The notes beneath the pieces are model-generated. The model was not told where the DNA came from. It made no database searches and saw nothing but the letters and a program-made list of their open reading frames with translations. From NCBI RefSeq assembly GCF_020177335.1, contig NZ_JAIVMG010000003.1:496001-560000 (forward strand): a DNA stretch of 64,000 nucleotides, written 5' to 3'. Every line of letters starts with the position of its first letter. Within the stretch, counting starts at the first letter, position 1. The translations under genes and the position numbers were made by a program. Shown here piece after piece: positions 9,615 through 18,185 of the stretch. Source of the DNA: Stappia indica. Lineage in GTDB: Bacteria > Pseudomonadota > Alphaproteobacteria > Rhizobiales > Stappiaceae.

Positions 9615-11629
9615 TGCCGGTCTACACCATCGAAACCCCGTCCGGGCGCCGCCTCAAGATCGAGGCCGACACGCCGGAAATCGCCATGCAGGGCGCGCAG
9701 GAATGGAGCGCGGCGAATGAGGGCGACAAGCAACCGGGAAAGCGCACGGTCGGGGCGCTGGAAGCGTCGAACCGTGGCGTTGAACAAGGCCTGACATTCG
9801 GGTTCGGGGACGAACTCATGGCCGGCGCAATGGCGCCTGTCGAGGCCGTCGTGGGCGGCTTGCAGGGCAAGGGCTTCGGTCTGGGTGATGCCTATAACCG
9901 CAACCTTGAGCGCGAGCGGGCCATGTTGCAGCAGGCACGCGAGGATAGCCCGATTGCGTCTGCGATCGGGGAGATCGGCGGCGGTCTGATGACCGGTGGC
10001 GGACTGGCAAAATCCGGCGCAACCTTGATCGGGCGCACGGCAGGCAAGGGGCTGGCAACGCGAGCCGGTGCGGGCATGCTGGAAGGCGCGGGCTATGGCG
10101 CCGCTTATGGCTTCGGATCGGGCGAGGGGGGCGCTGGCGAGCGCCTCAAGAGCGCGGGGCAGGGTGCGGCGGTTGGTGGGGCTGTCGGCGGAGCGATCCC
10201 GGTCGTCGGCGCGGCGGCGAAGAAGGTACTCTCGCCTGTGGCGCGCAAGATCGGCAATAGGTTCAACCCGCGCGGGGCGGAACAGCAGCGCGGGATCGAC
10301 CGTGTTCTGAAGGAGGCGAAAGGCGCCGGCCTGACGCCTGACGATTTGGTGCAGGGCGTCCGCGACGGACGCACGGTCGGGCAGATGGACCCGAACCTGT
10401 CGGATCTGACGCGCGCGGTGAAGCGGCAGCCGGGGGACCACGGCGGCATGGTGGATAAGGCTCTTGACGCCGGTTATTCCGCCAACAACCAAGCCGCGAA
10501 GCAGGCTATTTCGGATGGGCTTGGGGATCAGAACTTCTACATGTGGCGCGACATGTTCGCCAAGTCGAAATCCAAGGGCGCGCAGAAGGCCTATGATGCG
10601 GCCTTCAAGCGGAATTGGGGGAAGAACGGGCCGCCGTTCGAGCTCGACAGCATTGTGAAGTCCGGCCGGATCCCTGCCGAGGCGCTGCGATCAGCGCAAA
10701 GGATCGCGCAGGCCGAGGGCCGCCCGTTCGGCAAGCAACTTGTGGCCTCGATCGATGACGCCTCTGGCGCAGTGACCTTTTCTCGCCTGCCCTCGCTGGA
10801 GGAAGCAGAGTTGATCCGCCGGGGGCTTTCGTCAGCCACCTCGAAGGCATTTCGCACCGGGGATGGCAGTGTCGGCGCCGCCTATCGCGGTCTTGAGAGA
10901 GAAATGCGCGGGGTGCTGGACGAGGCATCGCCATGGCTGAAGGCCGTGCGAAAAGCCTATGCCACGGCATCGCAGATCCAGGAGGCGGCAGACGAGGGGT
11001 TGAAGCTCCTGAATAAGTCAGCCGACGAGGTGGAATTCATCGTCTCGAATGCTTCCAAGCCGGAACGCGAGGCAATGCGCAAGGGGCTTGCATCCGCCTT
11101 GAAACACGACATCGAGCGCGGGCAAATCAACCGCGACAAGGTGCGCAATATCTTCGGCAGCGAGCGAAATCGCCGCGTTCTGGAAACCATGTGGCCCGAC
11201 AAAAAGGGTTTTGAGACCTTCCGAAAGCAGATGGAGAACGCTGCGGAGTTTTCCGCCTTCCGTCAGAATGTCCAGGGCAACAGCCGTACGCAGCAGGATC
11301 TCGCGGATGCTGGCGCCATGGGCGGAGGACTTGGGAGCGCCGCACGGAATGTCGTCATGACCGGGAACCTCCGCGGCGCTGCGGTCGATGCGCTGATGAC
11401 CATCATCGGCCGCACGGTGAACCCGGCCAAGGGGATGCCGCCGGAGACGCTGAAGCGCATGGCGCAAATCTTGGTGGAGAAGAACCCCCAGGAAGTTCAG
11501 CGCCTTCTGACGCAGGTGGACCGCAATGGAAGGATCAGCGGGGATCTGCTGGTAAAACTTCTAGAACGCGCGCAGGCGTCTCCTGAATTACAACGAAACC
11601 TGACTGTGGGTCTGGTGACTCAGCAGTGA
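9614..11629 (+). CDS. Large internal virion protein with Gly-rich transmembrane-like segments
   Basis: A 671-residue protein. Residues 1-45 form a small beta-rich head with a 'P-S-G-R-R-L-K-I' motif seen at the start of many phage ejection proteins. Residues ~60-210 contain several Gly/Ala-rich helices ('GMLEGAGYGAAYGFGSG', 'AAVGGAVGGAIPVVGAAAK') that could insert in a membrane. The remainder is charged and helical. It is the third of three consecutive ejection-type genes. Its last ~95 bases overlap, tail to tail, a small gene on the other strand, which is unusual for a late virion gene. Confidence 0.5.
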   Translation: MPVYTIETPSGRRLKIEADTPEIAMQGAQEWSAANEGDKQPGKRTVGALEASNRGVEQGLTFGFGDELMAGAMAPVEAVVGGLQGKGFGLGDAYNRNLERERAMLQQAREDSPIASAIGEIGGGLMTGGGLAKSGATLIGRTAGKGLATRAGAGMLEGAGYGAAYGFGSGEGGAGERLKSAGQGAAVGGAVGGAIPVVGAAAKKVLSPVARKIGNRFNPRGAEQQRGIDRVLKEAKGAGLTPDDLVQGVRDGRTVGQMDPNLSDLTRAVKRQPGDHGGMVDKALDAGYSANNQAAKQAISDGLGDQNFYMWRDMFAKSKSKGAQKAYDAAFKRNWGKNGPPFELDSIVKSGRIPAEALRSAQRIAQAEGRPFGKQLVASIDDASGAVTFSRLPSLEEAELIRRGLSSATSKAFRTGDGSVGAAYRGLEREMRGVLDEASPWLKAVRKAYATASQIQEAADEGLKLLNKSADEVEFIVSNASKPEREAMRKGLASALKHDIERGQINRDKVRNIFGSERNRRVLETMWPDKKGFETFRKQMENAAEFSAFRQNVQGNSRTQQDLADAGAMGGGLGSAARNVVMTGNLRGAAVDALMTIIGRTVNPAKGMPPETLKRMAQILVEKNPQEVQRLLTQVDRNGRISGDLLVKLLERAQASPELQRNLTVGLVTQQ

Positions 11630-11729
11630 ACCAGAGATAGCCGAGATAGATGGCGCCGACGATCACGGCGCCGAGAAGGTCGCTTTTGATCGTCTCGGCT
11701 TTTTCTTCTGCCGTTGGTTCTTTGCTCAT
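11535..11729 (-). CDS. Small single-pass membrane protein on the opposite strand of the late operon
   Basis: The 64-residue product has an acidic N-terminus (MSKEPTAEEKAE) followed by one clear transmembrane helix (about residues 17-34, LLGAVIVGAIYLGYLWF) and a short polar tail. The ATG at 11729 has a GAGG ribosome site six bases upstream, better than the in-frame codons further upstream. The gene overlaps the 3' end of the ejection gene by 95 bases. Location and membrane topology suggest a lysogeny-expressed accessory (moron) gene. No family is recognised. Confidence 0.5.
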   Translation of the reverse strand: MSKEPTAEEKAETIKSDLLGAVIVGAIYLGYLWFTAESPDPQSGFVVIQETPARVLEVLPADPR

Positions 11730-11736
11730 GGAAACC

Positions 11737-12111
11737 TCAATTGCATACTGTATTAGCAATGTTTCCCTGATAGACCGTCCTGCAGCTCGTAGCCATCCGC
11801 GTTGGTTGTGGAGTCGACAGAAGCATACTGCCCATCATTGCCCCTGCCGCGAGTTGAGAATTTCTCGATCGCTCATTCTGCGCATGGATCGCCGCATACC
11901 TGGGCCAGTCGCATTGAATGCCGCTCTCCCTGACAATCTGTTTCGCGGCGCGGGTTTTATTCTCGTCAACGAGAAGCGGCTTAGGGTTTGATGCATGAAA
12001 GCAGATATCGCCCTGCGTTCCGTAGTTGATCATGTTGGCGCGTTCATTTTCAACTGATTGGCAGCTTGCAAGAGCGATAGCCGAGACAGCCAACAACGTA
12101 AAGCGGGTCAT
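11737..12111 (-). CDS. Predicted lipoprotein, reversed relative to the virion operon
   Basis: The 124-residue product begins with a type II signal peptide (MTRFTLLAVSAIALASC, lipidated Cys17) and has further cysteines near the C-terminus that could pair. An AGAGG ribosome site lies upstream of the ATG at 12111. It lies 7 bases upstream of the small membrane-protein gene on the same strand, so the two are probably co-transcribed. An envelope lipoprotein encoded by a prophage against the direction of the late genes fits a superinfection-exclusion or conversion role, but that is inference. Confidence 0.55.
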   Translation of the reverse strand: MTRFTLLAVSAIALASCQSVENERANMINYGTQGDICFHASNPKPLLVDENKTRAAKQIVRESGIQCDWPRYAAIHAQNERSRNSQLAAGAMMGSMLLSTPQPTRMATSCRTVYQGNIANTVCN

Positions 12112-12129
12112 TGTATTAACCTCTAAATC

Positions 12130-12540
12130 TTATTGGTTTCGAGTGAAATTTGAATAGTCGTGATAGAAGTCGCTGAAAAAGCGCATCTCATCAACGGTTC
12201 GACTTGGCTTTACCCACTCGCAAGCCGAAATAATGGCGTCTGGTGCAGCAGAAATTGGAACAATGCGCTCTGCTAGATAGCCATCTTCTTCGCCAACAAA
12301 ATAGAACAGGTCGCCCCGCTTTATCGGCTTGCCGCCGACTTGGCCCCGGCACTCTAGCGCAACCTTCCAATCCTCATATTCCGGCTCCCCGCGCGCGAAC
12401 TGCGCAGCGGACGCCGTTGTCATGCCAGCGAGGGAAAGAATGGCAAGGCTAAGCGAAAGCCAAAAACGAACAGTCCGTGAGATGTACGAAGCGGCGGCAA
12501 AGGCGGGGTTAGGCGGCCCCCAGGCTGATCTTGCTGTCAT
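12130..12540 (-). CDS. Small exported protein, start uncertain, overlapping a hydrolase gene head-on
   Basis: The frame encodes up to 136 residues. After ~24 polar residues comes a hydrophobic segment (FWLSLSLAILSLAG) ending in ASAAQ, a good signal-peptidase I site, then a ~95-residue mature part with two Cys. With the first ATG (12540) the N-terminal extension lies inside the oppositely directed glucosaminidase gene. I find no ATG, GTG or TTG just before the hydrophobic segment, and the next ATG (12423) would remove the signal. No good ribosome site is seen at 12540. The gene belongs to the reversed three-gene group, and its product is probably periplasmic. Confidence 0.45.
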   Translation of the reverse strand: MTARSAWGPPNPAFAAASYISRTVRFWLSLSLAILSLAGMTTASAAQFARGEPEYEDWKVALECRGQVGGKPIKRGDLFYFVGEEDGYLAERIVPISAAPDAIISACEWVKPSRTVDEMRFFSDFYHDYSNFTRNQ

Positions 12541-14695
12541 TCAAGCAATCCATGAAACGGGTTGGGGTCGTTCTCCATCAGGACGCAACAACTACCATGG
12601 CATCAAGGACTTTTCGGGGCAAGGCACGAAACGCACAACCTGGGAGGTTGAGAACGGGCGGCGCGTGACCCGCAAAGAGCCGTTCGCCAACTTCGACAGC
12701 AAGGTGGGCAGCTTTGCGGGCTGGAAAGGCCTGATGGAGCGCGTTTACCCCGGCGTTATGCAGGCGAACACGCTCGATGAAGCCGTCTTGGGCCTCAATA
12801 TCGGCGTTCCCGGCAAGCCGTCTTACGCCACCGACCCTCGCTATAACGAAAAGGTGCGCTCGATTGGCGGTCTGATTTCAGACTACCGACCCGAGATCGC
12901 GCCCAAAGGCCTCTTGGATTTCGCCGGCAACACCGAACTCAACGCCGACATCGAGGGGCTGTTCGGAACAGGGGCACAAACGGGACCATCGATCCTCGAC
13001 GGCTTCGAAATCGTCTCCAACACCAATCTTTTCGGAGCGCCCCCGCCGACACCGAAGCCTGGGTTTGAGGCGCCGACGCCTCAGGCGAAGCCAAGCGCCA
13101 TGCTTGACGCCCCTGCGGTTGTCGCCGCCCCGGTCGAGCCTGTTTCGCGGGGATTTCTCGCCGATCTTCCGGCAAGCCCGCGCGGTATTGGCGCGACACC
13201 GGCGACGGCCTATGAGCCGGGCCGCTCCATCTTCGACGGCATTGCGAATGTAGGTCCAAATGGCACAAAACCGGAGTGGACTGGGTTTCACAGTGTATCT
13301 GGCCGCAAAACCTACGTTGATCCAGAGGGCGTTTATTCAGAAAAAACGATCACTGTTCCGACAAATAAGGGGTGGGTTTCGTTTCCCTCAATTGATCGTT
13401 TTGGAAACAAACTGTCTGAACGACAAGTCACGGATTATATAAACAAAAATGGTCCAGTTGACCCGATCACAGGCGAAACTTTCCCGACGTTTGATAACGT
13501 AGACCAAGCCGTTGAATACGCGGTGCAACGCTCTCCTGGTTTAGTGCGTGATAACGTTGACGATCTTGAAATGGGTCGCGCCGCTGTCATGGCTACGAAC
13601 CGCACGGCCATTGGAAGCGGCGACTACGGCCCCGGCGCGATGGACATGGGCGGATATGCCGGCATGAGCGTTCCGGAGGTTTCGCGTGCGCCGGCCGTTT
13701 CCGCCCGCGCTTCCGGTGAGATCGGCACCACGCCCGGCCTGACCGGGGCCGCCACGGTGCAGGTTGCCGAGCCGAAGAAGGACACCGGCCTGTTCTCCGA
13801 TTTCGCGGACCCGGATACCGAGGTTCCGCGTACTGTCGGCGGTCTGCTTGGCGCACTTGGCGCCCCGACCAGCACCCCGATGATGAGCCAGGCGCGTCCG
13901 GACCTCCCAGGCATTGACGAGGTGGTCCCGGGGCAGACCCCGCCGCAGGTGGTCGATATGCCTGCGCCGGGAATGCCTGCTCTCGAAGCGCCCCGCACGA
14001 TTGCGACCCGTGGCGCACCACGCGGCCCGGCCAATACCCCGGCGAAAACCCTGGCCGGCGCCGTGCCGGCGGTGGCGGAAGCGGTCGGCCGCTACGGGTT
14101 GAACCCAGACCCCGGGCCTGGCTGGTCCTATGGCTTCTCCCCCTATGGCTCCGGAATTTCCAAGGTGCACGACAACGCGCCGGAGCGGGTCAAGGCGGCC
14201 GGCACCGGGTCCGGCCTGTTCGGGGCGTTCAAGGACGATTTCGGCATCGATCTGACCCCGAGCGCGGGGCTCATGACCGGGCCCATTGCAATGGGGCTCG
14301 ACGCGGCCGGGGGCGGCGGGCTGTTCAGCCTGGCGAATGCTCTTGGCGGGTCTAAGGCCATTGTCGACCGCATGGACGTTGTGGACCGGGCGACACGCGA
14401 CCGGATGGACGGGGCGCAGAACGAGGGCGGCGGGTTCCTTGGCGGCCTGTTCAGCGACCCGATCGGCCGCGTCTCGCGGCAGGCGAGGTCTGAACTCGGC
14501 ACCCTCGGCGGGGTGTTCGGTGGCGGTGGCGGGGCGACGGCCACCCATGGTGGCGGAAGCGGCGGCGGGTTCCTGTCCGGGGTTGGTGATTTCCTTGGCG
14601 GGATTTTCGGTGGCGGCAATGTGGCCGGGCCGATGGACAGCGTTGGCGCAAGCCGTGGGTCGGCGGGCGCTGCATCGGCGCGCGGCAGGTACTGA
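12440..14695 (+). CDS. Virion protein with N-terminal glucosaminidase (peptidoglycan hydrolase) domain
   Basis: The 751-residue product opens with a flagellar-rotation/glucosaminidase-type lytic domain (about residues 1-140): the catalytic Glu39 in 'AIHETGWG' is followed by 'SGRNNYHGIKD', the usual FlgJ/Lyz2-like signature. It probably cuts the cell wall during DNA entry. Residues ~270-380 are encoded by noticeably AT-richer DNA and form a separate compact domain. The rest is Pro/Ala- and Gly-rich, ending in GGGGG-type linkers. The start at 12440 follows GAGGG; the open frame extends upstream into the reversed small gene. It is followed by the tail fibre gene after 10 bases. Confidence 0.65.
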   Translation: MARLSESQKRTVREMYEAAAKAGLGGPQADLAVIQAIHETGWGRSPSGRNNYHGIKDFSGQGTKRTTWEVENGRRVTRKEPFANFDSKVGSFAGWKGLMERVYPGVMQANTLDEAVLGLNIGVPGKPSYATDPRYNEKVRSIGGLISDYRPEIAPKGLLDFAGNTELNADIEGLFGTGAQTGPSILDGFEIVSNTNLFGAPPPTPKPGFEAPTPQAKPSAMLDAPAVVAAPVEPVSRGFLADLPASPRGIGATPATAYEPGRSIFDGIANVGPNGTKPEWTGFHSVSGRKTYVDPEGVYSEKTITVPTNKGWVSFPSIDRFGNKLSERQVTDYINKNGPVDPITGETFPTFDNVDQAVEYAVQRSPGLVRDNVDDLEMGRAAVMATNRTAIGSGDYGPGAMDMGGYAGMSVPEVSRAPAVSARASGEIGTTPGLTGAATVQVAEPKKDTGLFSDFADPDTEVPRTVGGLLGALGAPTSTPMMSQARPDLPGIDEVVPGQTPPQVVDMPAPGMPALEAPRTIATRGAPRGPANTPAKTLAGAVPAVAEAVGRYGLNPDPGPGWSYGFSPYGSGISKVHDNAPERVKAAGTGSGLFGAFKDDFGIDLTPSAGLMTGPIAMGLDAAGGGGLFSLANALGGSKAIVDRMDVVDRATRDRMDGAQNEGGGFLGGLFSDPIGRVSRQARSELGTLGGVFGGGGGATATHGGGSGGGFLSGVGDFLGGIFGGGNVAGPMDSVGASRGSAGAASARGRY

Positions 14696-14705
14696 AGGGG
14701 CACCC

Positions 14706-16199
14706 ATGAGCATTTACGATCTGAGTACGACCGCTGGTGATAACACCACGGTCGGCGATGTGAACGTGGCCGAAGGCTGCACCCCGGCCAATCTGAACAA
14801 CGCCATTCGCGGGCTGGCTGCAGACCTGCGCGCGCTGCTCAACGATATTGGCGGCAAGGCGACGGCTGGCGGTTCGGCGAACGTCTTGACGCTGACCACG
14901 GACAGCGGGCTGACGAATTACGGTGATGGCTTCATGTTCGCGTTCGTTGCGGGCGCTGACAACACCGGGCCGGCCACCCTGAGCATCGACGGCGTGGGAG
15001 CGAAGGCGATCCGGAAGAACGGGGACGCGGCGCTTGAAGGCGGCGAGCTTGTCACGGGCGGCCATTACCTGGTGCAGTATGACGCGAGCGCAAACGGGGG
15101 CGCCGGGGCGTGGTTGCTCGTCAACCCGACCGTTGTGCTTGACGCTGCCCTTGCAGCGCTGGACGGGCTGACGCCGGCCGCGGACAAGCTGCCGTATTTC
15201 ACCGGGGCGACGACTGCGGCACTTGCCACGCTCACAGGCTATGCGCGGACGCTGCTTGACGACGCCGACGCGGCAACGGCGCGGGGGACCCTCGGGCTCG
15301 GCACGATGGCCACGCAGGCGGCGAATAACGTTGCGGTCACCGGCGGCTCCATCGACAACACGCCCATCGGTCAGACCACGCCAGCGGCGGTTGCGGCCAC
15401 CACGTTGAATGTGACGCACTCGATCAGTATCTCCGGCCCTACGCCGGTTATCAATTTCTCCGACACAGACGACACGGTTACGGGTCAGATCGGCTCCGGG
15501 ACGAGTGATTTCAACCTCACGTCGAACAAGCCGTTTGACCTTCGCCCGGAGGGTACACGCGCGGGTTTCATCACGGCCAATTATTGGGCGTTTTATTCCG
15601 CAGGCGTGGAGACGGCCAGGCTCACCCCGACCGGCCTCGGCATCGGCACGAACAGCCCGGGCAAGCGCGTCGAAATCGCCGGCGATGGCGGATCGCTTGA
15701 GGTCGGCTTGCGCCTGCGGACGACGGGCGTCGCGCATTACTTTGATTGGGTGCTGGATACGTTCGGAAACCTGCAGGGGTATCTGGACGGCGTAGAACGG
15801 TTGCGGGTCGAGGCCGACGGCACGCTTGATGTGGACGCGCTCACGATCAACGGCCAGCCGTTGCCGATCACCAAGCCGCCCTACAACAGCGGAGAGCAGG
15901 TGATTACCGCCGGTGGTGCACTAACGCTGCCGCACGGGCTGGGCGAGGCACCGAAGGTCCGCGAGATGGAACTCATCTGCAAGACGGCCGAGCACGGATA
16001 TTCTGTCAACGACGTCTACCCGCTACCGTTTGGCGCGCTGTATGTTGCGGCTGGCATTGGCGTGGGTGCTACCGTTGATGCCACCAACTTCAATATCATC
16101 TTTGGCGCGGTCGGCATTTACATCCTGAACAAGACGACGAAGGCCGGCGCCACGATCACGCCGGCAAACTGGCGGTTGATCGTGAGGGCTTACGCATGA
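14706..16199 (+). CDS. Tail fibre protein
   Basis: A 497-residue protein whose N-terminus resembles the virion-binding region of phage fibres (Asn/Thr/Gly-rich beta strands, 'GDNTTVGDVNVAEG'). Central Ala/Thr-rich repeats include 'RGTLGLGTMATQAANNV', a motif very common in tail fibres and other phage receptor-binding proteins. The C-terminus is beta-rich and probably recognises the host surface. An AAGGGG ribosome site precedes the ATG at 14706. The next gene overlaps by four bases, as expected for a fibre and its helper. Confidence 0.75.
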   Translation: MSIYDLSTTAGDNTTVGDVNVAEGCTPANLNNAIRGLAADLRALLNDIGGKATAGGSANVLTLTTDSGLTNYGDGFMFAFVAGADNTGPATLSIDGVGAKAIRKNGDAALEGGELVTGGHYLVQYDASANGGAGAWLLVNPTVVLDAALAALDGLTPAADKLPYFTGATTAALATLTGYARTLLDDADAATARGTLGLGTMATQAANNVAVTGGSIDNTPIGQTTPAAVAATTLNVTHSISISGPTPVINFSDTDDTVTGQIGSGTSDFNLTSNKPFDLRPEGTRAGFITANYWAFYSAGVETARLTPTGLGIGTNSPGKRVEIAGDGGSLEVGLRLRTTGVAHYFDWVLDTFGNLQGYLDGVERLRVEADGTLDVDALTINGQPLPITKPPYNSGEQVITAGGALTLPHGLGEAPKVREMELICKTAEHGYSVNDVYPLPFGALYVAAGIGVGATVDATNFNIIFGAVGIYILNKTTKAGATITPANWRLIVRAYA

Positions 16200-16810
16200 C
16201 CACGAAATACTTCGCAGACGCCACGACTGGCAAAGACCTTGGTGGTTTCGCACCGGCTCCGGCCTATGAGGTGCGCACACCGCAACCGCCGATCATTGAC
16301 CCGGAGACTGGCGCTGAAATCCCGCAGGACGATCTAGTCGAGACCGTCACGCCGGAGGTGGTTCCGCCGCCGAACAGCGTGGGGGTGCCGGGACCGCCTG
16401 AACACGGCGACATGGTGTGGAACGGCAGCGCATGGGAGTGGCCAGCTCCTACCGTCGCCGATCTTCATGCGCACCTGTCACATATTCGTCAGATGCATGA
16501 GGCGGTCGGCGTGACCGTCACGGTCGGCTCGGATGCCATGGAGATCGAAACCGATCTGGCGTCACAGGCTAAGATCCTCGGCGCCCGCGTTGCTGCGGAT
16601 AATGACCCAGGGTTCGCGACTACCTGGTCGGCGAAGAATGGCTATTTCTCACTCGACGCGGCGGGCATCGTTGCCGTTTCGGACGCTGTCCTTACCCACG
16701 TCAACACGTCGTTCGCGGCCAAGAAGTCCGTTGCCGATCAGATCGAGGCGGGGACCTTGACCACCCCGCCGGAGGTCGAGGCGGCATTCACTGCCGCGCT
16801 GGCCGGATAA
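16196..16810 (+). CDS. DUF4376-domain protein, probable tail-fibre-associated protein
   Basis: This 204-residue protein has a Pro-rich N-terminal half (about residues 20-85) followed by a C-terminal helical region (about 90-200) with the layout of DUF4376, a family found next to phage tail fibre genes ('SAWEWP' then a His/Ala-rich helix, ending 'PPEVEAAFTAAL'). It overlaps the fibre gene by ATGA and is followed by a terminator, so it closes the virion operon. A role in fibre assembly is inferred from neighbours. Confidence 0.55.
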   Translation: MTTKYFADATTGKDLGGFAPAPAYEVRTPQPPIIDPETGAEIPQDDLVETVTPEVVPPPNSVGVPGPPEHGDMVWNGSAWEWPAPTVADLHAHLSHIRQMHEAVGVTVTVGSDAMEIETDLASQAKILGARVAADNDPGFATTWSAKNGYFSLDAAGIVAVSDAVLTHVNTSFAAKKSVADQIEAGTLTTPPEVEAAFTAALAG

Positions 16811-16832
16811 GCCTCTACGCATTCCGCATCAC

Positions 16833-16854
16833 ACCGCCTCTGGGCGGTTTTTTT
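16833..16854 (+). terminator. Rho-independent terminator ending the virion operon
   Basis: ACCGCC (16833-16838) and GGCGGT (16843-16848) form a 6-bp stem with a TCTG loop and are followed by a run of seven T. It lies 23 bases after the DUF4376 gene and just before the endolysin ribosome site, so it may only partly stop transcription into the lysis genes. Confidence 0.8.
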
Positions 16855-16878
16855 GTGCCTGAACCAAGGACTCTACCC

Positions 16879-17718
16879 ATGAAGATCAGCAAGCGCGGGC
16901 TGGCGTTCATCGCCGGCCATGAGGGCTTTGTGTCCAAGGCCTACCGTGACTCGGTGGGCGTCCTGACCATCGGCTACGGCTTCACGATGCGCAGCCGTAT
17001 CTTCGCGGCCTACTGGCGGGCCAAGCGGGGCAGGGCGCTTCAGCTTGGCGACAGGATCAGCCGCGACGATGCCGATACCGTCTTGGCGAAGCTGGTGGAC
17101 GAGGAATATGGCGTGGCGGTCACGGCCTACTTCGGCGATCTGCCGCAGCACCAGTTCGACGCGGCCTGTTCGGTCGCCTTCAACCTCGGCCCAGGCGCGG
17201 TGAAATGGCGCTGGGGCCGGGCGCTCAAGGCCGGCGATGTCGACGGCGCGGCAATGATCCTCGCGGCCAACTACAACACCGCCGGTGGTCGCCGGCTGGC
17301 CGGGCTGGTCCGGCGTCGCAAGGAGGAGGCATCTCTGCTCGCCAATGGCAATTATGGCCACGGGTCAGCGCCCGCGCCCGATGCCCAGCATGACGGCGAT
17401 CTTCTCCGCCAGCTTGGCTACGACACCGACAAGTGGCCGGTCGCGGTCCGCTCGTTCCAGCGGGACAACGGCCTTGTGGTAGACGGCATCTTCGGCCCGG
17501 CCTCCCGCGCCACGGCAAAGCGGCTCCTCACAGTGAAGGCAACGCGGAAGGACATCGGCGGCGCCGGGGTTGCGGCCTTCATCGCAGCCATTGCCGGCTA
17601 TGTCTCCGATCTGCCCACTGCCCAGGTTTTGCTGTTCGTTGGCGGCATCGCCGTTTCCGTTCTCGCCGTCTGGTGGATCCGCGGTTTCATCGCCACCCGC
17701 AAGCCGAAGGGAGACTGA
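16879..17718 (+). CDS. GH24 endolysin with peptidoglycan-binding and C-terminal membrane segments
   Basis: This 279-residue muramidase has the T4-lysozyme catalytic spacing E15, D24, T30 (GHEG...RDS...TIGYG) in its N-terminal domain (residues 1-155). A peptidoglycan-binding domain follows (about 170-215, 'WPVAVRSFQRDNGLVVDGIFGPAS'). The last ~60 residues contain two hydrophobic helices separated by a short loop, then a positively charged end (RKPKGD). An AAGGA site precedes the ATG at 16879. The C-terminal membrane anchor is unusual among phage endolysins and suggests that release or export is tied to membrane depolarisation. Confidence 0.88.
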   Translation: MKISKRGLAFIAGHEGFVSKAYRDSVGVLTIGYGFTMRSRIFAAYWRAKRGRALQLGDRISRDDADTVLAKLVDEEYGVAVTAYFGDLPQHQFDAACSVAFNLGPGAVKWRWGRALKAGDVDGAAMILAANYNTAGGRRLAGLVRRRKEEASLLANGNYGHGSAPAPDAQHDGDLLRQLGYDTDKWPVAVRSFQRDNGLVVDGIFGPASRATAKRLLTVKATRKDIGGAGVAAFIAAIAGYVSDLPTAQVLLFVGGIAVSVLAVWWIRGFIATRKPKGD

Positions 17719-17721
17719 GCC

Positions 17722-17895
17722 ATGAAATACGCACCCTACGTGCGCGTTGCCCTGCGCTACATCATCGGCCCGGCGCTCGGACTGGAAGGCATGGCCGACG
17801 ATCCGGACATGGTGATGGTGGGCGCATTGCTGCTCGCCGCCGCGATCAATGAAGGCTGGTTCATCCTCGCGAAAATGCGGGGGTGGTCGACGTGA
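17722..17895 (+). CDS. Small holin-like membrane protein
   Basis: The 57-residue product contains two short hydrophobic stretches (about 8-22 and 30-50, 'VMVGALLLAAAINEGWFILAK') joined by an acidic turn. This is the pattern of the small Pam3-gp28-type putative holins found in alphaproteobacterial phages. It starts three bases after the endolysin stop and its stop (TGA) is shared with the GTG of the next gene. Position between endolysin and spanins makes a holin role likely; family membership is from memory and not tested. Confidence 0.6.
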   Translation: MKYAPYVRVALRYIIGPALGLEGMADDPDMVMVGALLLAAAINEGWFILAKMRGWST

Positions 17896-18185
17896 CCATC
17901 GCCGCCCTTCTGTCCGTCCTGCGCTCCAAAGCCGGCCTTGTGGGGCTGTTGATGGTCGGCGTGATGGTCGCCGCATGGTGGCATGGCCGGACGCAGTACC
18001 GGGCCGGATACCAGGCTCACGAAACCGAAATGGCGGTCGCGGCTGCCCAAGCTGAAAAGGAGCGGCAGCATGATGACACGCGCCTCCGCAATCTCTCTGA
18101 TCACGATCTTTGCGTTGAGTACCTTGGCGCTCGCGGGATGCCAGTCGTCGGGTGCGACCGGTTGCGCGGGCTTCAGGCTCAATGA
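17892..18185 (+). CDS. Inner-membrane spanin (Rz-like)
   Basis: A 97-residue protein with one N-terminal membrane helix (about residues 16-30, 'GLVGLLMVGVMVAAWW') followed by a charged, Ala/Glu/Gln-rich helical stalk, the layout of i-spanins that fuse inner and outer membranes in the last step of lysis. The GTG at 17892 overlaps the holin stop and lies 5 bases after a G-rich ribosome site (GGGGGTGG); a GTG at 17883 is also possible. The Rz1-type lipoprotein gene starts inside it in another frame, the classical spanin arrangement. Confidence 0.75.
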   Translation: MTIAALLSVLRSKAGLVGLLMVGVMVAAWWHGRTQYRAGYQAHETEMAVAAAQAEKERQHDDTRLRNLSDHDLCVEYLGARGMPVVGCDRLRGLQAQ

